Below, piece after piece: positions 45,469 through 54,065 of a stretch of DNA of 64,000 nt. A program made the position numbers and the translations under genes. The stretch is from Olavius sp. associated proteobacterium Delta 1. GTDB taxonomy: Bacteria; Desulfobacterota; Desulfobacteria; Desulfobacterales; JAFDCJ01. The notes below the pieces were generated by a model. It was not told the origin of the DNA. It ran no database searches and was given only the letters and a program-made list of their open reading frames with translations. The stretch spans positions 62,001 through 126,000 of the forward strand of contig CACVKW010000065.1 in assembly GCA_902749685.1 (NCBI GenBank), read 5' to 3'. Numbering within the stretch: position 1 is the first letter of the stretch; the number at the start of each line of letters is the position of its first letter.

Positions 45469-46410
45469 ATGGTCAGAGTTGAAAAAGTTGACTGTGCGAA
45501 TTTCAAGGGTATCCATGACATTCTAACCGATATCTGGGCCGCCGGCGGTCAGGAGAAAGGCCGAAAAATCTTCGAATACCAATGGCAGCGGGATGAGAGC
45601 CACTGCGGTCTCATCTTAATGGATGGCAACCGAACTGTTGGATTTCTCGGGATGATTTTCAGCCGCAGACAGATAAACGATAAAGTTGAGAAATTCTGCA
45701 ACCTGACTTCCTGGTATGTGCACAAGGATTATCGCAGCCGGGCGGTATCGATGATATTGGCGCTGCACGGCATGAAAGATTACACCATTACCGATCTGAC
45801 ACCCGCCAAAAATGTATACACAATCCAAAATAAACTGGGTTTTCAAGACCTGGATGCCGGGGGCCGCCTGTTGCTGCCCTTTGGCCGGCGACTCTTTCAG
45901 CCAAAATATTCTGCCCTGGAGTTGACCCATGATTTGGCGGCAATCGAAAAAAAACTTGAAGGGCAGGACCTTAAGATTTTCAATGATCATAAACCATACC
46001 CGTGTTATCATTTTTTGTTGCGCGCCAAAGACCGCTATTGTTACATTGTTTATACGAAATTGAGAAGGAAACGCATCCCTTACGCCCATCTGCATTATAT
46101 CAGTGATCCCGACCTATTTGAGCTTGCCTACCGCGATATTCGCAAAGCAATTCTTGGCCAGGCCAGGGCCTATTTTCTTCTGGTTGACGCCAGGCTGGTC
46201 CAAAACAAAAAACTACCGGTCAGTATTTGTCTACCCTACCGGGCGCCGAAGCAGTATATGTCGTCAACGCTTAAGCCCGCCCAAATCGATAATTTATATT
46301 CTGAGCTCGTGATGCTCAACCTGCGCACCCATCCCAGGTTCAAATACCTGATCCGCAATATAAGGCGCAAGATACGATTAAGGCCATCATTGAGTAGACA
46401 TAAAATATAG
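45469..46410 (+). CDS. GNAT-like acyltransferase family protein of the glycan island
   Basis: 313 aa from ATG 45469, preceded by AAAAAGG at a good distance. The frame extends 15 codons upstream to a GTG inside repeat B, which is rejected. LILMDGNRTVGFLGMIFS, LTSWYVHKDYRSRAVSMILA and YTIQNKLGFQDLDAGGRL resemble a GNAT acetyltransferase fold (strand beta-4, acetyl-CoA loop, then NKLGF). The C-terminal half from about residue 140 is unlike standard GNATs, basic near the end, and I do not recognise it. It could N- or O-acylate an LPS sugar. The assignment is at fold level only. Confidence 0.6.
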   Translation: MVRVEKVDCANFKGIHDILTDIWAAGGQEKGRKIFEYQWQRDESHCGLILMDGNRTVGFLGMIFSRRQINDKVEKFCNLTSWYVHKDYRSRAVSMILALHGMKDYTITDLTPAKNVYTIQNKLGFQDLDAGGRLLLPFGRRLFQPKYSALELTHDLAAIEKKLEGQDLKIFNDHKPYPCYHFLLRAKDRYCYIVYTKLRRKRIPYAHLHYISDPDLFELAYRDIRKAILGQARAYFLLVDARLVQNKKLPVSICLPYRAPKQYMSSTLKPAQIDNLYSELVMLNLRTHPRFKYLIRNIRRKIRLRPSLSRHKI

Positions 46411-46695
46411 CTTTCCGATTGTCAGATTTTTGCCAATTTCGCAATGGCGCACGGCATACGGTATTCGGCGCACGGTATAAAAGGTACTGAGGTTACAATG
46501 CGTAAAGCGCCTAGCATATATGTAATTTAAACTTAAAACTATTTAAAAGTAATAGATACCTGAGGGGCCGGGGAGTTTCCTGCGTAAGGCCCCGAATGAA
46601 GCGCAGTGGATGATCGCCACCGGAAGCGGGTGCTGTCTGAGGCCATTCGGGGTCGTCATGAAAGAACAGGGCTGTGAGTTATTTGAGGGAAAAAT
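46411..46695. other. Intergenic region with repeat E copy 2 and a GC-rich structured element
   Basis: Contains the family E segment GTAAAGCGCCTAGCATATA (46500-46565) and then a sharply GC-richer 90-bp block with strong secondary-structure potential (separate entry). No gene is seen. Confidence 0.5.
46590..46652. other. GC-rich stem-loop element, candidate structured RNA or mobile-element end
   Basis: CCCCGAATG (46590-46598) is the exact reverse complement of CATTCGGGG (46644-46652). Inside, AGCGC pairs with GGTGCT (one G-U) and GTGG pairs with CCAC, giving a nested multi-stem fold of about 63 nt. The strand is unknown. I cannot name a family. Confidence 0.4.
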
Positions 46696-48269
46696 TCAGG
46701 CATTGGTTTCTAAAATATGTATTGGTTTTTGTTTATCAAATTTTTCATTGTCATTCAGGGGTATTTTATCGATGAAAAAAATATCTCTTGGTATCATATA
46801 AGGCGGTAAGGTCTTTTTGCAGTATTCCAGAATCTTCGCACTTTCTTGTTCTTTACTTTCAGCGATAAAAGTAATTATTTTTTCAGCCATGCCGTTTTTT
46901 AGGGGCCAGGCCAAAGAAATGACCATCTCGCTGTTGGATGCTTTTTTGATGATGCAATCAACTTCCTGCAGCTCAACCCGGTTGCCGAGTATTTGAACTT
47001 GATTATCGAGCCGACCCAAGTAATTTAGATTACCGCTTTCTCTTTCTTTGACTAGATCACCTGTTTTAAACCAGACTTGATTTCCGAGGTGCGGGATTTT
47101 GACATAGGCCGCTTGGGTCCGTTCAGGGTCATTGAAATATTCCTTGGTAATTTGAACGCCCGCTACATACAACTCGCCCGGTTCTCCCCGGGGCACTTCA
47201 TTTTTCGTTTCATCCAAAATACAATATCTTAAATTGTCAAAAATTTTTCCGATCGATACAATATCATTGATACATTCTCTTCAGATTTTTCATCATCCCA
47301 CTTGTAGACCGCAACTTGATGGGTCGTTTCGGTTATTCCATAATAGTTTTCAATGCTCGAATTATTGGCAGCTTGCGCCCAGGATTTGACCAGGTTTTTA
47401 GGCAGCGCCTCACCACAAAAAAGGGTGTATTTTAAACTTGGCAATGATCCTTCTTTTAGCCTGTTTAACTTGAGCATATTCAAGCCGATTGAGGGCACCG
47501 AATACCAGACGGTCAGCTGCTTTTCTTTAATGAAGCCGGCCGGCATCATCACATGATTTCGGGGCACACAGTACAGGCAGGCGCCATATTTCCAGCAGAT
47601 AAACATATCATGAATGCTGTTATCAAAAGTTAATTCAAAAGTTTGCGATACGCGATCATTTTCATCCAACTGATATCGTTTTGAGACATAATCTAAATAG
47701 GTGATTACATTTTTATTACTCTGCTGGACGATCTTCGGCTCCCCGGTACTGCCTGAAGTAAATACAAAGTAAGCAATGGCATCGTCGTCAATATCTTCTA
47801 TTTCTTCAAATTGCGCTGCATCCTCAAGTTCATCTGAAAATATAAATTTATGTCCATGGTCAGAAGGTATTCCATCTATTCCCGCTGTATCCGGAAAAAT
47901 AAAGGTCATGGGCTGGGTAATCTCCGCTAACAGCTTAAGAAAATAGTCCCGGCACTCACGGCCGACGATCAGCACCTGGCATCCAACCATTTCGATCATT
48001 TTCTGGGTTCGATTTAATGGGAAATACGGGTTTAACGGCAAATAGATATTTTTTGAATACATTATCCCTAAAATACCGGCATAAGAAGAAAAGCTTCTAT
48101 AAGACAACAATCCGATCGGACTTGATTTTGTCTTTTGCTTTTGAATTTATTTAGCGATTTTGCCGGCCAGCCATCCTAATTCTTGATAAGTCATCTGAAC
48201 GTTATTTACTTCGACGGCTGGCCTTTGGGGAAAATTTTGAGAGGATTTAATAAACCAGTTAACAAACAT
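46696..48269 (-). pseudogene. Broken adenylation-domain (AMP-binding, amino-acid-activating) gene
   Basis: Reads from ATG 48269 (SD AGAGGTG) as MFVNWFIKSSQNFPQRPAVE, then MTYQELGWLAGKIAK, then an in-frame TAA at 48147-48149 (codon 41). The same frame resumes directly as IQKQKTKSSPIGLSYRSFSS. It carries the core motif FVFTSGSTGEPKI and ENYYGITETTHQVAVYKW up to about 47290. Near 47275 a 1-nt deletion shifts the frame; the rest (VSIGKIFDNLRYCILDE, GEPGELYVAGVQITKEYF, FKTGDLVKERESG, YLGRLDNQVQILGNRVELQE) continues to 46696. Intact relatives are about 500-520 aa enzymes that activate an amino or fatty acid as AMP-ester and load a carrier protein (DltA or NRPS A-domain type). The start overlaps the upstream carrier-protein gene by 11 nt, so the pair was once translationally coupled. 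Two independent lesions argue for a real pseudogene rather than one sequencing error. Confidence 0.85.
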
Positions 48270-48612
48270 TTTTCACCTCTAGTTGTTTTTTTTCTGTGAT
48301 TGCCGCCCGAACATTTTGAACGACTGTTTTATAGCTTAGCATCTCCACGATTTGTGAATCGGTAAATTCTATTTCAAATTCATTCTGCAAATTGACTAAA
48401 AAATCCACGTGCTCCAAAGAAGTCCACTGATCAATGTTATCGGCCGATGTCTCTTCATCGATGTCGTTTTTCTCAATTTTAAAAACCTTTGCCATAATCG
48501 CTTTGATTCTCTTTTCCACGGATGCCGAATCATCAACATCAGCGGCAGTTTCATCTTCACGAATTTCAGCCTTTATCGCTTTGGAAAGCAGCGTTTGAAT
48601 TTTGCGGATCAT
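48259..48612 (-). CDS. Acyl carrier protein (phosphopantetheine-binding)
   Basis: 117 aa with an N-terminal acidic extension of about 30 residues before the carrier domain (about 33-110: SVEKRIKAIMAKVFKIEKND). The phosphopantetheine attachment Ser is S65 in QWTSLEHVDFL, corresponding to the DSL motif of ACPs although the preceding Asp is replaced by Thr. QNEFEIEFTDSQIVEMLSY is a typical helix III region. It precedes and overlaps the broken adenylation gene, which would have charged it. Whether it is still functional without its ligase is unclear; the intact ligase at 54062 has its own carrier. Confidence 0.8.
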   Translation of the reverse strand: MIRKIQTLLSKAIKAEIREDETAADVDDSASVEKRIKAIMAKVFKIEKNDIDEETSADNIDQWTSLEHVDFLVNLQNEFEIEFTDSQIVEMLSYKTVVQNVRAAITEKKQLEVKNVC

Positions 48613-48658
48613 AATGTATCACCGTCCGGGCCTTAAAACCATGTTCTTTGACAATATT

Positions 48659-48838
48659 CTAAATAGACTTCTCCGTAATTTGATTCCAATTCCCTTTCCT
48701 CCAGTCTTCTCCAATAAAGGATACAAGTATGCTTTTCGGATTAACGCGACCTGCTTTCTTAAGTTGCTCATAAATAGTACGAATTATCAGGCCCAGGAAA
48801 TAGAGACCCACGAATGCGAGATAGCCGGTTTTCATTTT
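48659..48838 (-). pseudogene. Small membrane-protein fragment
   Basis: From ATG 48838, preceded by GGGGAGGGTGTG (strong SD), the frame reads MKTGYLAFVGLYFLGLIIRT, then IYEQLKKAGRVNPKS, and then loses hydrophobicity and stops at 59 aa. The N-terminal part resembles the first transmembrane helix and loop of small multi-pass membrane methyltransferase-like (isoprenylcysteine carboxyl methyltransferase type) proteins, which would continue with more helices. I read it as a truncated remnant; the family link is tentative. A longer open frame begins at 48946. Confidence 0.4.
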
Positions 48839-49102
48839 CACACCCTCCCCAAAGACCAGATCAAACTGACCATAATTATTGCAGATACGATATGAATCCA
48901 TTTTGTTCACCTCAGGCGGTTTATGAATGTCAAACCCAAAAACCAAAAGGAGGTAAACCCTGAAAATATCTCAAGCGGCAGAAATTGGGATCGATTGCGA
49001 CGTTGCCGATGCGAATCGGTGAGGTTTTGCGGCGTTCAAGATCGTAAATTGGCTAGATGCTCATTGTGATATCCAATTATATCCTTTAAGGCGTTTAAGT
49101 AT
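48839..49102. other. AT-rich intergenic region
   Basis: No gene is supported. A plus-strand fragment reading KISQAAEIGIDCDVADANR (48962-49018) ends at a TGA and has no start, so it may be decayed coding DNA. The 3' end of the hybrid kinase gene lies to the right. Confidence 0.35.
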
Positions 49103-51301
49103 TCAGGCTGCTTTGTTCTCCTTGTCTAATTCTAGCATGACAGCCATACCGATTTTTTCAATAGTATAAGGTTTTCTAACATATGTCCCGGCTCCCAGTT
49201 GCTGGGCTTTTTTGACTCTATTTGTCTCCGAAAAGCCACTTGCGATAATTGCCTTTTGATTGGGGTGCATTGAAATTATTCGCTCATAGGTTTCCAATCC
49301 ATCAATTCCAGGAGACATTATCATATCCAATATTAATAAATCCGCTGTGTCATTTCTTAAAAGATTAACGGCTTCCTCGCCACTTGAGGCTAACTTTACG
49401 GAATATCCGAGTTGAGATAATATTTTTGAGGCGATCTTGCGTTGCTCTTTAACATCATCAACCACAAGTATTGATTCTCCATTGCCAGTATAATCAGATA
49501 ATTCTATTGGTTTTTGATCAGCTGCTTTTTCTCTTTTCGTTATCGGAAAATAGAGTTTAAAGATCGTGCCCTTTTCTAACTCACTATCAACATGGATATA
49601 TCCTTTGTGATCTTTTACCGTACCCCACACAACTGTCATTCCCAATCCGGTTCCGCTTCTCCCCATGACTTTTTTTGTGTAAAATGGCTCAAAAATTCGA
49701 TTTATTTCTTCAGAAGCTATCCCCACGCCAGGATCTGTGACTGTTAAAATAACATATTCTCCCTCGACAACATCATCATAACCAATTATGGGTTGGTCTA
49801 TGTACCCGTTTTCTGTACTCAGCCTAATGGTACCACCTTCAACCGTAGCTTCAGATGCATTGGAAATTAAATTCATTACTGTCTTCGAAAGATGAACCGG
49901 GGAACCCATAATATTTAAAAGTGAAGAATCAAAACTGGTTTCTATTTCTACCAAGGGATGAAATGCTCTTAATTTATTAAATTCCGGACTAATAAGATAC
50001 TCAGATATGACATCATTAAGATTTACAATTTCGTTAGTTGATACCCCTCTTCTTGCCAATGTTAAAAGATCTTGCACAATTGCAGCTGCCTTCTTACCTG
50101 ATTGCTGAATGATCTTGATTGAATCCCGCAATGGGCTATCCTCAGGTAATTCCAATAAAATTAATTCTGGATAACTAACAATACCGGATAAAATATTATT
50201 AAGATCATGAGCAACACCCCCGGCAAGTGTACCAATAGCTTCCATTTTCTGAGCCTGCTGCAATTTGTTCTGCAACCGTGCCCTTTCTTCTTCCGCCCTT
50301 CTACGATCCGTGATATCCCTGAAAGACCATACACGTCCTGCTCTATTATCTTCAACCATAAGCGGCTCCGAATACCGCTCGAAAACCCTCCCATCCTTGA
50401 AATCAAGGATATCAAAGCCACGTCTATCTGTTTGGTATAACTCTTGTACTTTTGAAATAAACATCTGGGGATCTTTTAAATGATCCAAAACGAAATTGAG
50501 TAATTTTTGATCATCGTTATTTTTTAGAATATCTTCGGGGATTTGCCACATTTCCCCAAATCGGGTATTTCTCGATAGAACTTGTCCAACTTCGTCAACC
50601 ACAAGAATGCCGTCAGCCGTCGATTCGATTGTTGCTTTGAGCAGCGTTGTACTATCTTTCAATGCTGCTTCCGCTTTTGTTAATTCGGATACTGTTTCCC
50701 TAAGCTTAGTATTTTTTTCCCTTAATTTTTGTTGAGTTCTTTCCCTCAAATTTTCAAAAGAAACAGTAAATGCAAATACCACTAGAAACGAAAAGATATA
50801 TCTGAATTTAAAATCTCTGGAAAAGGAGGCAGTAATAAACGATTGGTTATCAATCAAAAAAATTAGAAAAATAAAAATCAGCAAAATAGATGTCGCGATG
50901 GCTCCTTTTTTGGAACCTAAAAGAAATGAGGCGAACAATGGAAAGGTGTAACACCAAAGATGTCCAGTATTATCGATCCCGCCTGTCGCAAAAAGATAGA
51001 CGAATAATGCCCCTGCCAAAGCGACACCAAAATAACTCATAAGAAGGTGATACCCTATCTTTTTTAATAATAGCAGAAGAACTATTAAGACACCGGCCAC
51101 GACTAAATCGAAAACTCCCAGTGTTATATTATCTCTGAATAAGGCGCTAACGCCAAGTGGTACAAGATTTAATATACCAATCAGACTAATTACATTTATC
51201 AATATCGCTTTTCGCTTGATTTCGATATCAGCGTCATCATCCAAGCCCCTAATAAAAAAATACTTCACCTGTTGCATAAGGCTATCTTTTTGAGCCGGCA
51301 T
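49103..51301 (-). CDS. Membrane-bound hybrid sensor histidine kinase / response regulator
   Basis: 732 aa. Order: about five to six transmembrane helices (residues 28-190; LVVAGVLIVLLLLLKKIG, IATSILLIFIFLIFLI), a coiled coil (190-220), a PAS domain (about 223-345; STADGILVVDEVGQVLSRN, then VWSFRDITDRRRAEEER), HisKA with phospho-acceptor His in GGVAHDLNNILSG (about 365), and HATPase_c with N box NLISNASEA, G1 DPGVGIAS, F box FEPFYTKK and G2 GTGLGMTVVWG. A C-terminal receiver domain (about 615-725) has ILVVDDV, phospho-acceptor Asp in LLILDMIMS, and YVRKPY. It lacks a DNA-binding output, so it must signal onward through an Hpt or other partner not seen here. ATG start. It is isolated, between a decayed segment and a Nudix pseudogene, in AT-rich DNA unlike the flanking islands. 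Confidence 0.93.
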   Translation of the reverse strand: MPAQKDSLMQQVKYFFIRGLDDDADIEIKRKAILINVISLIGILNLVPLGVSALFRDNITLGVFDLVVAGVLIVLLLLLKKIGYHLLMSYFGVALAGALFVYLFATGGIDNTGHLWCYTFPLFASFLLGSKKGAIATSILLIFIFLIFLIDNQSFITASFSRDFKFRYIFSFLVVFAFTVSFENLRERTQQKLREKNTKLRETVSELTKAEAALKDSTTLLKATIESTADGILVVDEVGQVLSRNTRFGEMWQIPEDILKNNDDQKLLNFVLDHLKDPQMFISKVQELYQTDRRGFDILDFKDGRVFERYSEPLMVEDNRAGRVWSFRDITDRRRAEEERARLQNKLQQAQKMEAIGTLAGGVAHDLNNILSGIVSYPELILLELPEDSPLRDSIKIIQQSGKKAAAIVQDLLTLARRGVSTNEIVNLNDVISEYLISPEFNKLRAFHPLVEIETSFDSSLLNIMGSPVHLSKTVMNLISNASEATVEGGTIRLSTENGYIDQPIIGYDDVVEGEYVILTVTDPGVGIASEEINRIFEPFYTKKVMGRSGTGLGMTVVWGTVKDHKGYIHVDSELEKGTIFKLYFPITKREKAADQKPIELSDYTGNGESILVVDDVKEQRKIASKILSQLGYSVKLASSGEEAVNLLRNDTADLLILDMIMSPGIDGLETYERIISMHPNQKAIIASGFSETNRVKKAQQLGAGTYVRKPYTIEKIGMAVMLELDKENKAA

Positions 51302-51360
51302 ATCCTATACCTCAAAACTATTCTTGCGATCGATCAACATTAGATTATATCGGTAATTAT

Positions 51361-51746
51361 TTAGGATACTTTAGCTCGAGTCTCAAATCCCGACCCTTCC
51401 GAGACCTCACGGACAGTCGCCTGACTCGGGGTTTCATTAACATCCGCCCATCCGCCAGGCAATGTCCAACGTCCGTGATCTGCGATTTCTCTTACCAGCA
51501 AAATCTTTGAGTCCTTGAACACAACGCCGCGCACATCTATTTTGGTGTTGCATAGCCAAACTCCGAGGCGTTCAATTCTAACACTTTTTGATCGGAAAGG
51601 TTTGTGTGATGGGCTATAATTTCGGCAGCGACCTTCCCAATCTGGCGGTAACGATCCTGGTCATAAACGTCTTCAGAAAAATGGAGTCCCGTTTGGCTTA
51701 TTGCCTGAGGTGATCTTGCCCATTCTATCCAATTTGGCTTCTTCAC
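51361..51746 (-). pseudogene. Truncated, frameshifted Nudix hydrolase
   Basis: From GTG 51746 the frame reads KKPNWIEWARSPQAISQTGL and on to [11 protein letters not shown], the N-terminal helical domain found before certain Nudix hydrolases, and then hits TAG at 51537-51539. One nucleotide out of frame it continues [20 protein letters not shown], then [20 protein letters not shown] and [19 protein letters not shown], to a TAA at 51361. The Nudix box GX5EX7REUXEEXGU is recognisable, but the second Glu of the EE pair is Gly (REVSEGSGF), and about 70 C-terminal residues of a normal roughly 200-aa protein are missing. The frameshift, the active-site change and the truncation together indicate decay. 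Confidence 0.8.
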
Positions 51747-51792
51747 GATTTTTCACGCAACGGTTGAATCGGGTATTAAACGGAGACCAGTC

Positions 51793-51848
51793 CTTCTGTC
51801 GTCCGTCCCCTGTCGTCTGTCCTCTGTCATCTGTCTTCTGTTATCTTT
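51793..51848. repeat. Degenerate CTGTC(A/G)T heptamer tract
   Basis: TTCTGTCGTCCGTCCCCTGT, CTGTCCTCTGTCATCTGTCT and related words. It overlaps the last codons of the polysaccharide deacetylase on the opposite strand, whose stop falls inside it. The same word family occurs at 44031-44077. Confidence 0.6.
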
Positions 51849-52570
51849 CCCGCCGACCGCATCCAGGGAATCAGGTAGTACTTGGCGAGTTTAAAGACGG
51901 TTGCGCGACGACTCCAGGTGACCCGGGGTATGCGCAGGAAATCTATGCGGTTTGAGGTAACCTTTTGTTTGCGGGTGGTAAAGGCCAGCTGGTAGCCGGC
52001 ATCTTTAGCCAGTTGCGTCACGGTTTCCGTCGTATTGCCCCAGGGATAGGCCAGATAGGGAACCGCCACGCCGAACTCTTCCTCCAGTAGCTCTTTGGCC
52101 AGATGAATTTCCTGCCGTAATTTGTCACCATCGACCTTGCTGAAATTGACGTGGTGGTAGCCGTGGGCGCCAATTTCAACCAGGCCGGTATTTAGCATCA
52201 TCTTTAATTGGGTCAGATCAAGATGACGCATAGCGGGCACAGAGGGGCGGGTCGAGAAATGGCTCTCGCGACCGATCAGGCCGGCAATTACAAATATGGT
52301 AATGGGTATAGCCTGCTGTTTTAGATAGGGGAATACATGCTCGGCAATTGATGCCAGGGCATCGTCAAAGGTCAGCACGGCGGAGCGTTTGGGGATATTT
52401 TTTTGGCCCAGCAGCCACGCGTGCAGATCGCTCATGGGGATAAACCGAACTCCCAAACGCCTCAACCAGCGCAGCTGGTGCAAAAACTTGTTCAGGTCAA
52501 CCGTGCCCCGCGCCTCTTGCCCGGCGGCCAATGGCACCACATTATGACAGGTATAGATGACACAGCTCAT
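51827..52570 (-). CDS. Polysaccharide deacetylase (NodB homology domain)
   Basis: 247 aa from ATG 52570 (MSCVIYTCHNVVPLAAGQ). The frame is open 32 codons further upstream, but that part overlaps the preceding gene. Carbohydrate esterase 4 motifs: VLTFDDALASI (motif 1, catalytic Asp pair), GAHGYHHVNFSKV (motif 2, metal-binding HxxxH type) and LAYPWGNTTETV (motif 3, related to (R/Y)xPxG). It removes N-acetyl groups from a polysaccharide, outside the cytoplasm in most homologues, but no signal peptide is evident here. The start overlaps the GT2 stop as ATGA, so the two are coupled, implying joint work on one glycan. The last residues (AGKITEDR) fall in a word-repeat tract. Confidence 0.87.
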   Translation of the reverse strand: MSCVIYTCHNVVPLAAGQEARGTVDLNKFLHQLRWLRRLGVRFIPMSDLHAWLLGQKNIPKRSAVLTFDDALASIAEHVFPYLKQQAIPITIFVIAGLIGRESHFSTRPSVPAMRHLDLTQLKMMLNTGLVEIGAHGYHHVNFSKVDGDKLRQEIHLAKELLEEEFGVAVPYLAYPWGNTTETVTQLAKDAGYQLAFTTRKQKVTSNRIDFLRIPRVTWSRRATVFKLAKYYLIPWMRSAGKITEDR

Positions 52571-53415
52571 AGCTTGCGCAGCCCGTTTTTGCACACCACA
52601 GCGGGGTCCGGCCATTTGAAATAGGGATGTTGACTTTGATCGATTATCTGCGGGACGGTCCGCCACTTTTCTACCGGATGGTATAAATGATATGTGCGGG
52701 CTTTTGTCTGCAATGGCACCGCACGAAAGGATCCTTTGACGAGGCGGTTGCGAAGGTCGGAATCGCTTTTATTGTATCCGGCGTAATTTTCGTCATAGCC
52801 GTTTATTTTTTCAAAAATATCCCGGTTGACGGCGCAATTTCCGCCCCAGATTTTGGGCTTTCTGAAATTAAGTGCCAAGTAGATTCTGCTTTTCCAGTAG
52901 CGTTTAAAATTTCTCTTGGCGGATCCTTTCTTCAGATTCCGCGACCGTGCAGCCCCGGCCCAGAATTCCTGTTGCGAAAAAGAATGCTTGTTTTGCAGCA
53001 CAGCCTCCGAAAGCTGCTGGTTTAAATAATAGACACCGCCCAGGTAAAAGGCATTCGGTTTGAAATGGGCGGCATATGTGGCAAGCAGGTTTGGCGCCGG
53101 TATGCAATCGCTGTCCAGAAACAGCAAAATATCGCCACCGGCCCTGCGACTGCCCTCATTGAGAATAAACGCCCGCCGGTAGTTCTGGTGATCATGCCGG
53201 CAGTGCTGGATATCCAGTTGCCGGCTGTCTGAACGCGCAGTGGATATCACATCCGCTGTGTGATCCGTTGAGCCGTCATCGGCAACGATAACTTGCCATT
53301 GGCCCTCGTAATCCTGCGCTGCAAGGCAAGCAAGGCTTACCCTCAAATAGTCGGCCCGATTATAGGTCGCCACCACGGCCGATATGGAGGGGAGTTTTAG
53401 ATTTCCGGGCTTCAT
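52567..53415 (-). CDS. Glycosyltransferase family 2
   Basis: 282 aa. SISAVVATYNRADYLRVSLA, WQVIVADDGSTDHTADVI and LLFLDSDCIPAPNLLATY (DxD metal site) define the GT-A GT2 nucleotide-binding half. WGGNCAVNRDIFEKINGYDE and YNKSDSDLRNRLVKGSFRAV form the acceptor half with the ED-like SDSDL. This subgroup (with glycosyltransferase-C-type tail) acts on LPS or capsular glycans. ATG start; coupled through a 4-nt overlap to the polysaccharide deacetylase. No transmembrane segments. Confidence 0.88.
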   Translation of the reverse strand: MKPGNLKLPSISAVVATYNRADYLRVSLACLAAQDYEGQWQVIVADDGSTDHTADVISTARSDSRQLDIQHCRHDHQNYRRAFILNEGSRRAGGDILLFLDSDCIPAPNLLATYAAHFKPNAFYLGGVYYLNQQLSEAVLQNKHSFSQQEFWAGAARSRNLKKGSAKRNFKRYWKSRIYLALNFRKPKIWGGNCAVNRDIFEKINGYDENYAGYNKSDSDLRNRLVKGSFRAVPLQTKARTYHLYHPVEKWRTVPQIIDQSQHPYFKWPDPAVVCKNGLRKL

Positions 53416-53831
53416 ATTATTGAATCCTGTGTTTGCACAAAATTGACCTCTAAGATTCTAAGTGGCTGCCATAATTTTAGCCTTGACCACTAACAATGTT
53501 TAAAGTAATTTGCAACACTCTTAGAAGGTGTTTCAGGTTAACATCAATCTAAAATCTAAACCAGTTTCATCGGTGAACCCTTAAATACCATAAAACTCCA
53601 AATCTCAAGCATCAAATTACGAATGGTTCGACGAGCCGTTCGACAGGCTCACGGTCCTGAGCAGGGTCGAAGGACTCACCACCCTGAGCCAGGTCGAAGG
53701 GTAAATCTCAAAATACAATATTCAATGATCAAAACATTCAGCATATTTGTCCCGGATTGCTACGCTAACCCTTAAAGACTTGTTTAGTTGACGATACGCG
53801 GTAATTATGACGCGTGGATAAGGAAACTTTA
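53416..53831. other. Divergent intergenic region with a family C-related repeat
   Basis: The sequence 53625-53702 (GGTTCGACGAGCCGTTCGAC, CAGGCTCACGGTCCTGAGCA, then GGTCGAAGG twice) belongs to the TCGACAGGCTCA-type interspersed repeat family. No gene is seen. The region must contain promoters for the GT2 gene (left) and the carrier-protein operon (right). Confidence 0.55.
53625..53702. repeat. Interspersed repeat family C, long form
   Basis: Contains GTTCGACGAGCCGTTCGACA, an internal CCTGAGC(A/C)(G/A)GGTCGAAGG repeated twice, and partial complementarity between its ends. It is the longest copy seen in the window. Confidence 0.6.
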
Positions 53832-54065
53832 ATGCAGCAGGTGATTCAAACCCTCGGTGAATATATAAAAGAACAGTACAATGCCGAACTGGATCAACAG
53901 GAAAATATATTTAATTCCGGCATCATCGATTCGCTGGGCTTTGTGAATTTAATTGGATTTATCAGCGAAACCTTTGAAATCGAATTTGAGCCCGATGATC
54001 TGATCGAGGACAATTTTTACTCCCTTGAGCGGATGGCACAGTTTATTTTGCAGAAAAAAGAATGA
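53832..54065 (+). CDS. Acyl carrier protein
   Basis: 77 aa from ATG 53832, which has AAGGA about 8 nt upstream; an in-frame GTG at 53814 would add six residues but lacks a better signal. The carrier Ser is S34 in NSGIIDSLGFVNLIGFI, a standard DSLGxVxL motif. FEIEFEPDDLIEDNFYSLE is the typical helix III segment. Its stop overlaps the ligase start by 4 nt (ATGA). In similar loci the ligase loads an amino or fatty acid on such a carrier, which is then decarboxylated or transferred. It is the intact counterpart of the carrier at 48259. Confidence 0.88.
   Translation: MQQVIQTLGEYIKEQYNAELDQQENIFNSGIIDSLGFVNLIGFISETFEIEFEPDDLIEDNFYSLERMAQFILQKKE

Noticed and set aside
48141-48149. TAA in the adenylation gene considered as recoding
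   Set aside because: No known amino-acid recoding of TAA fits here, and a second frameshift in the same gene points to decay.
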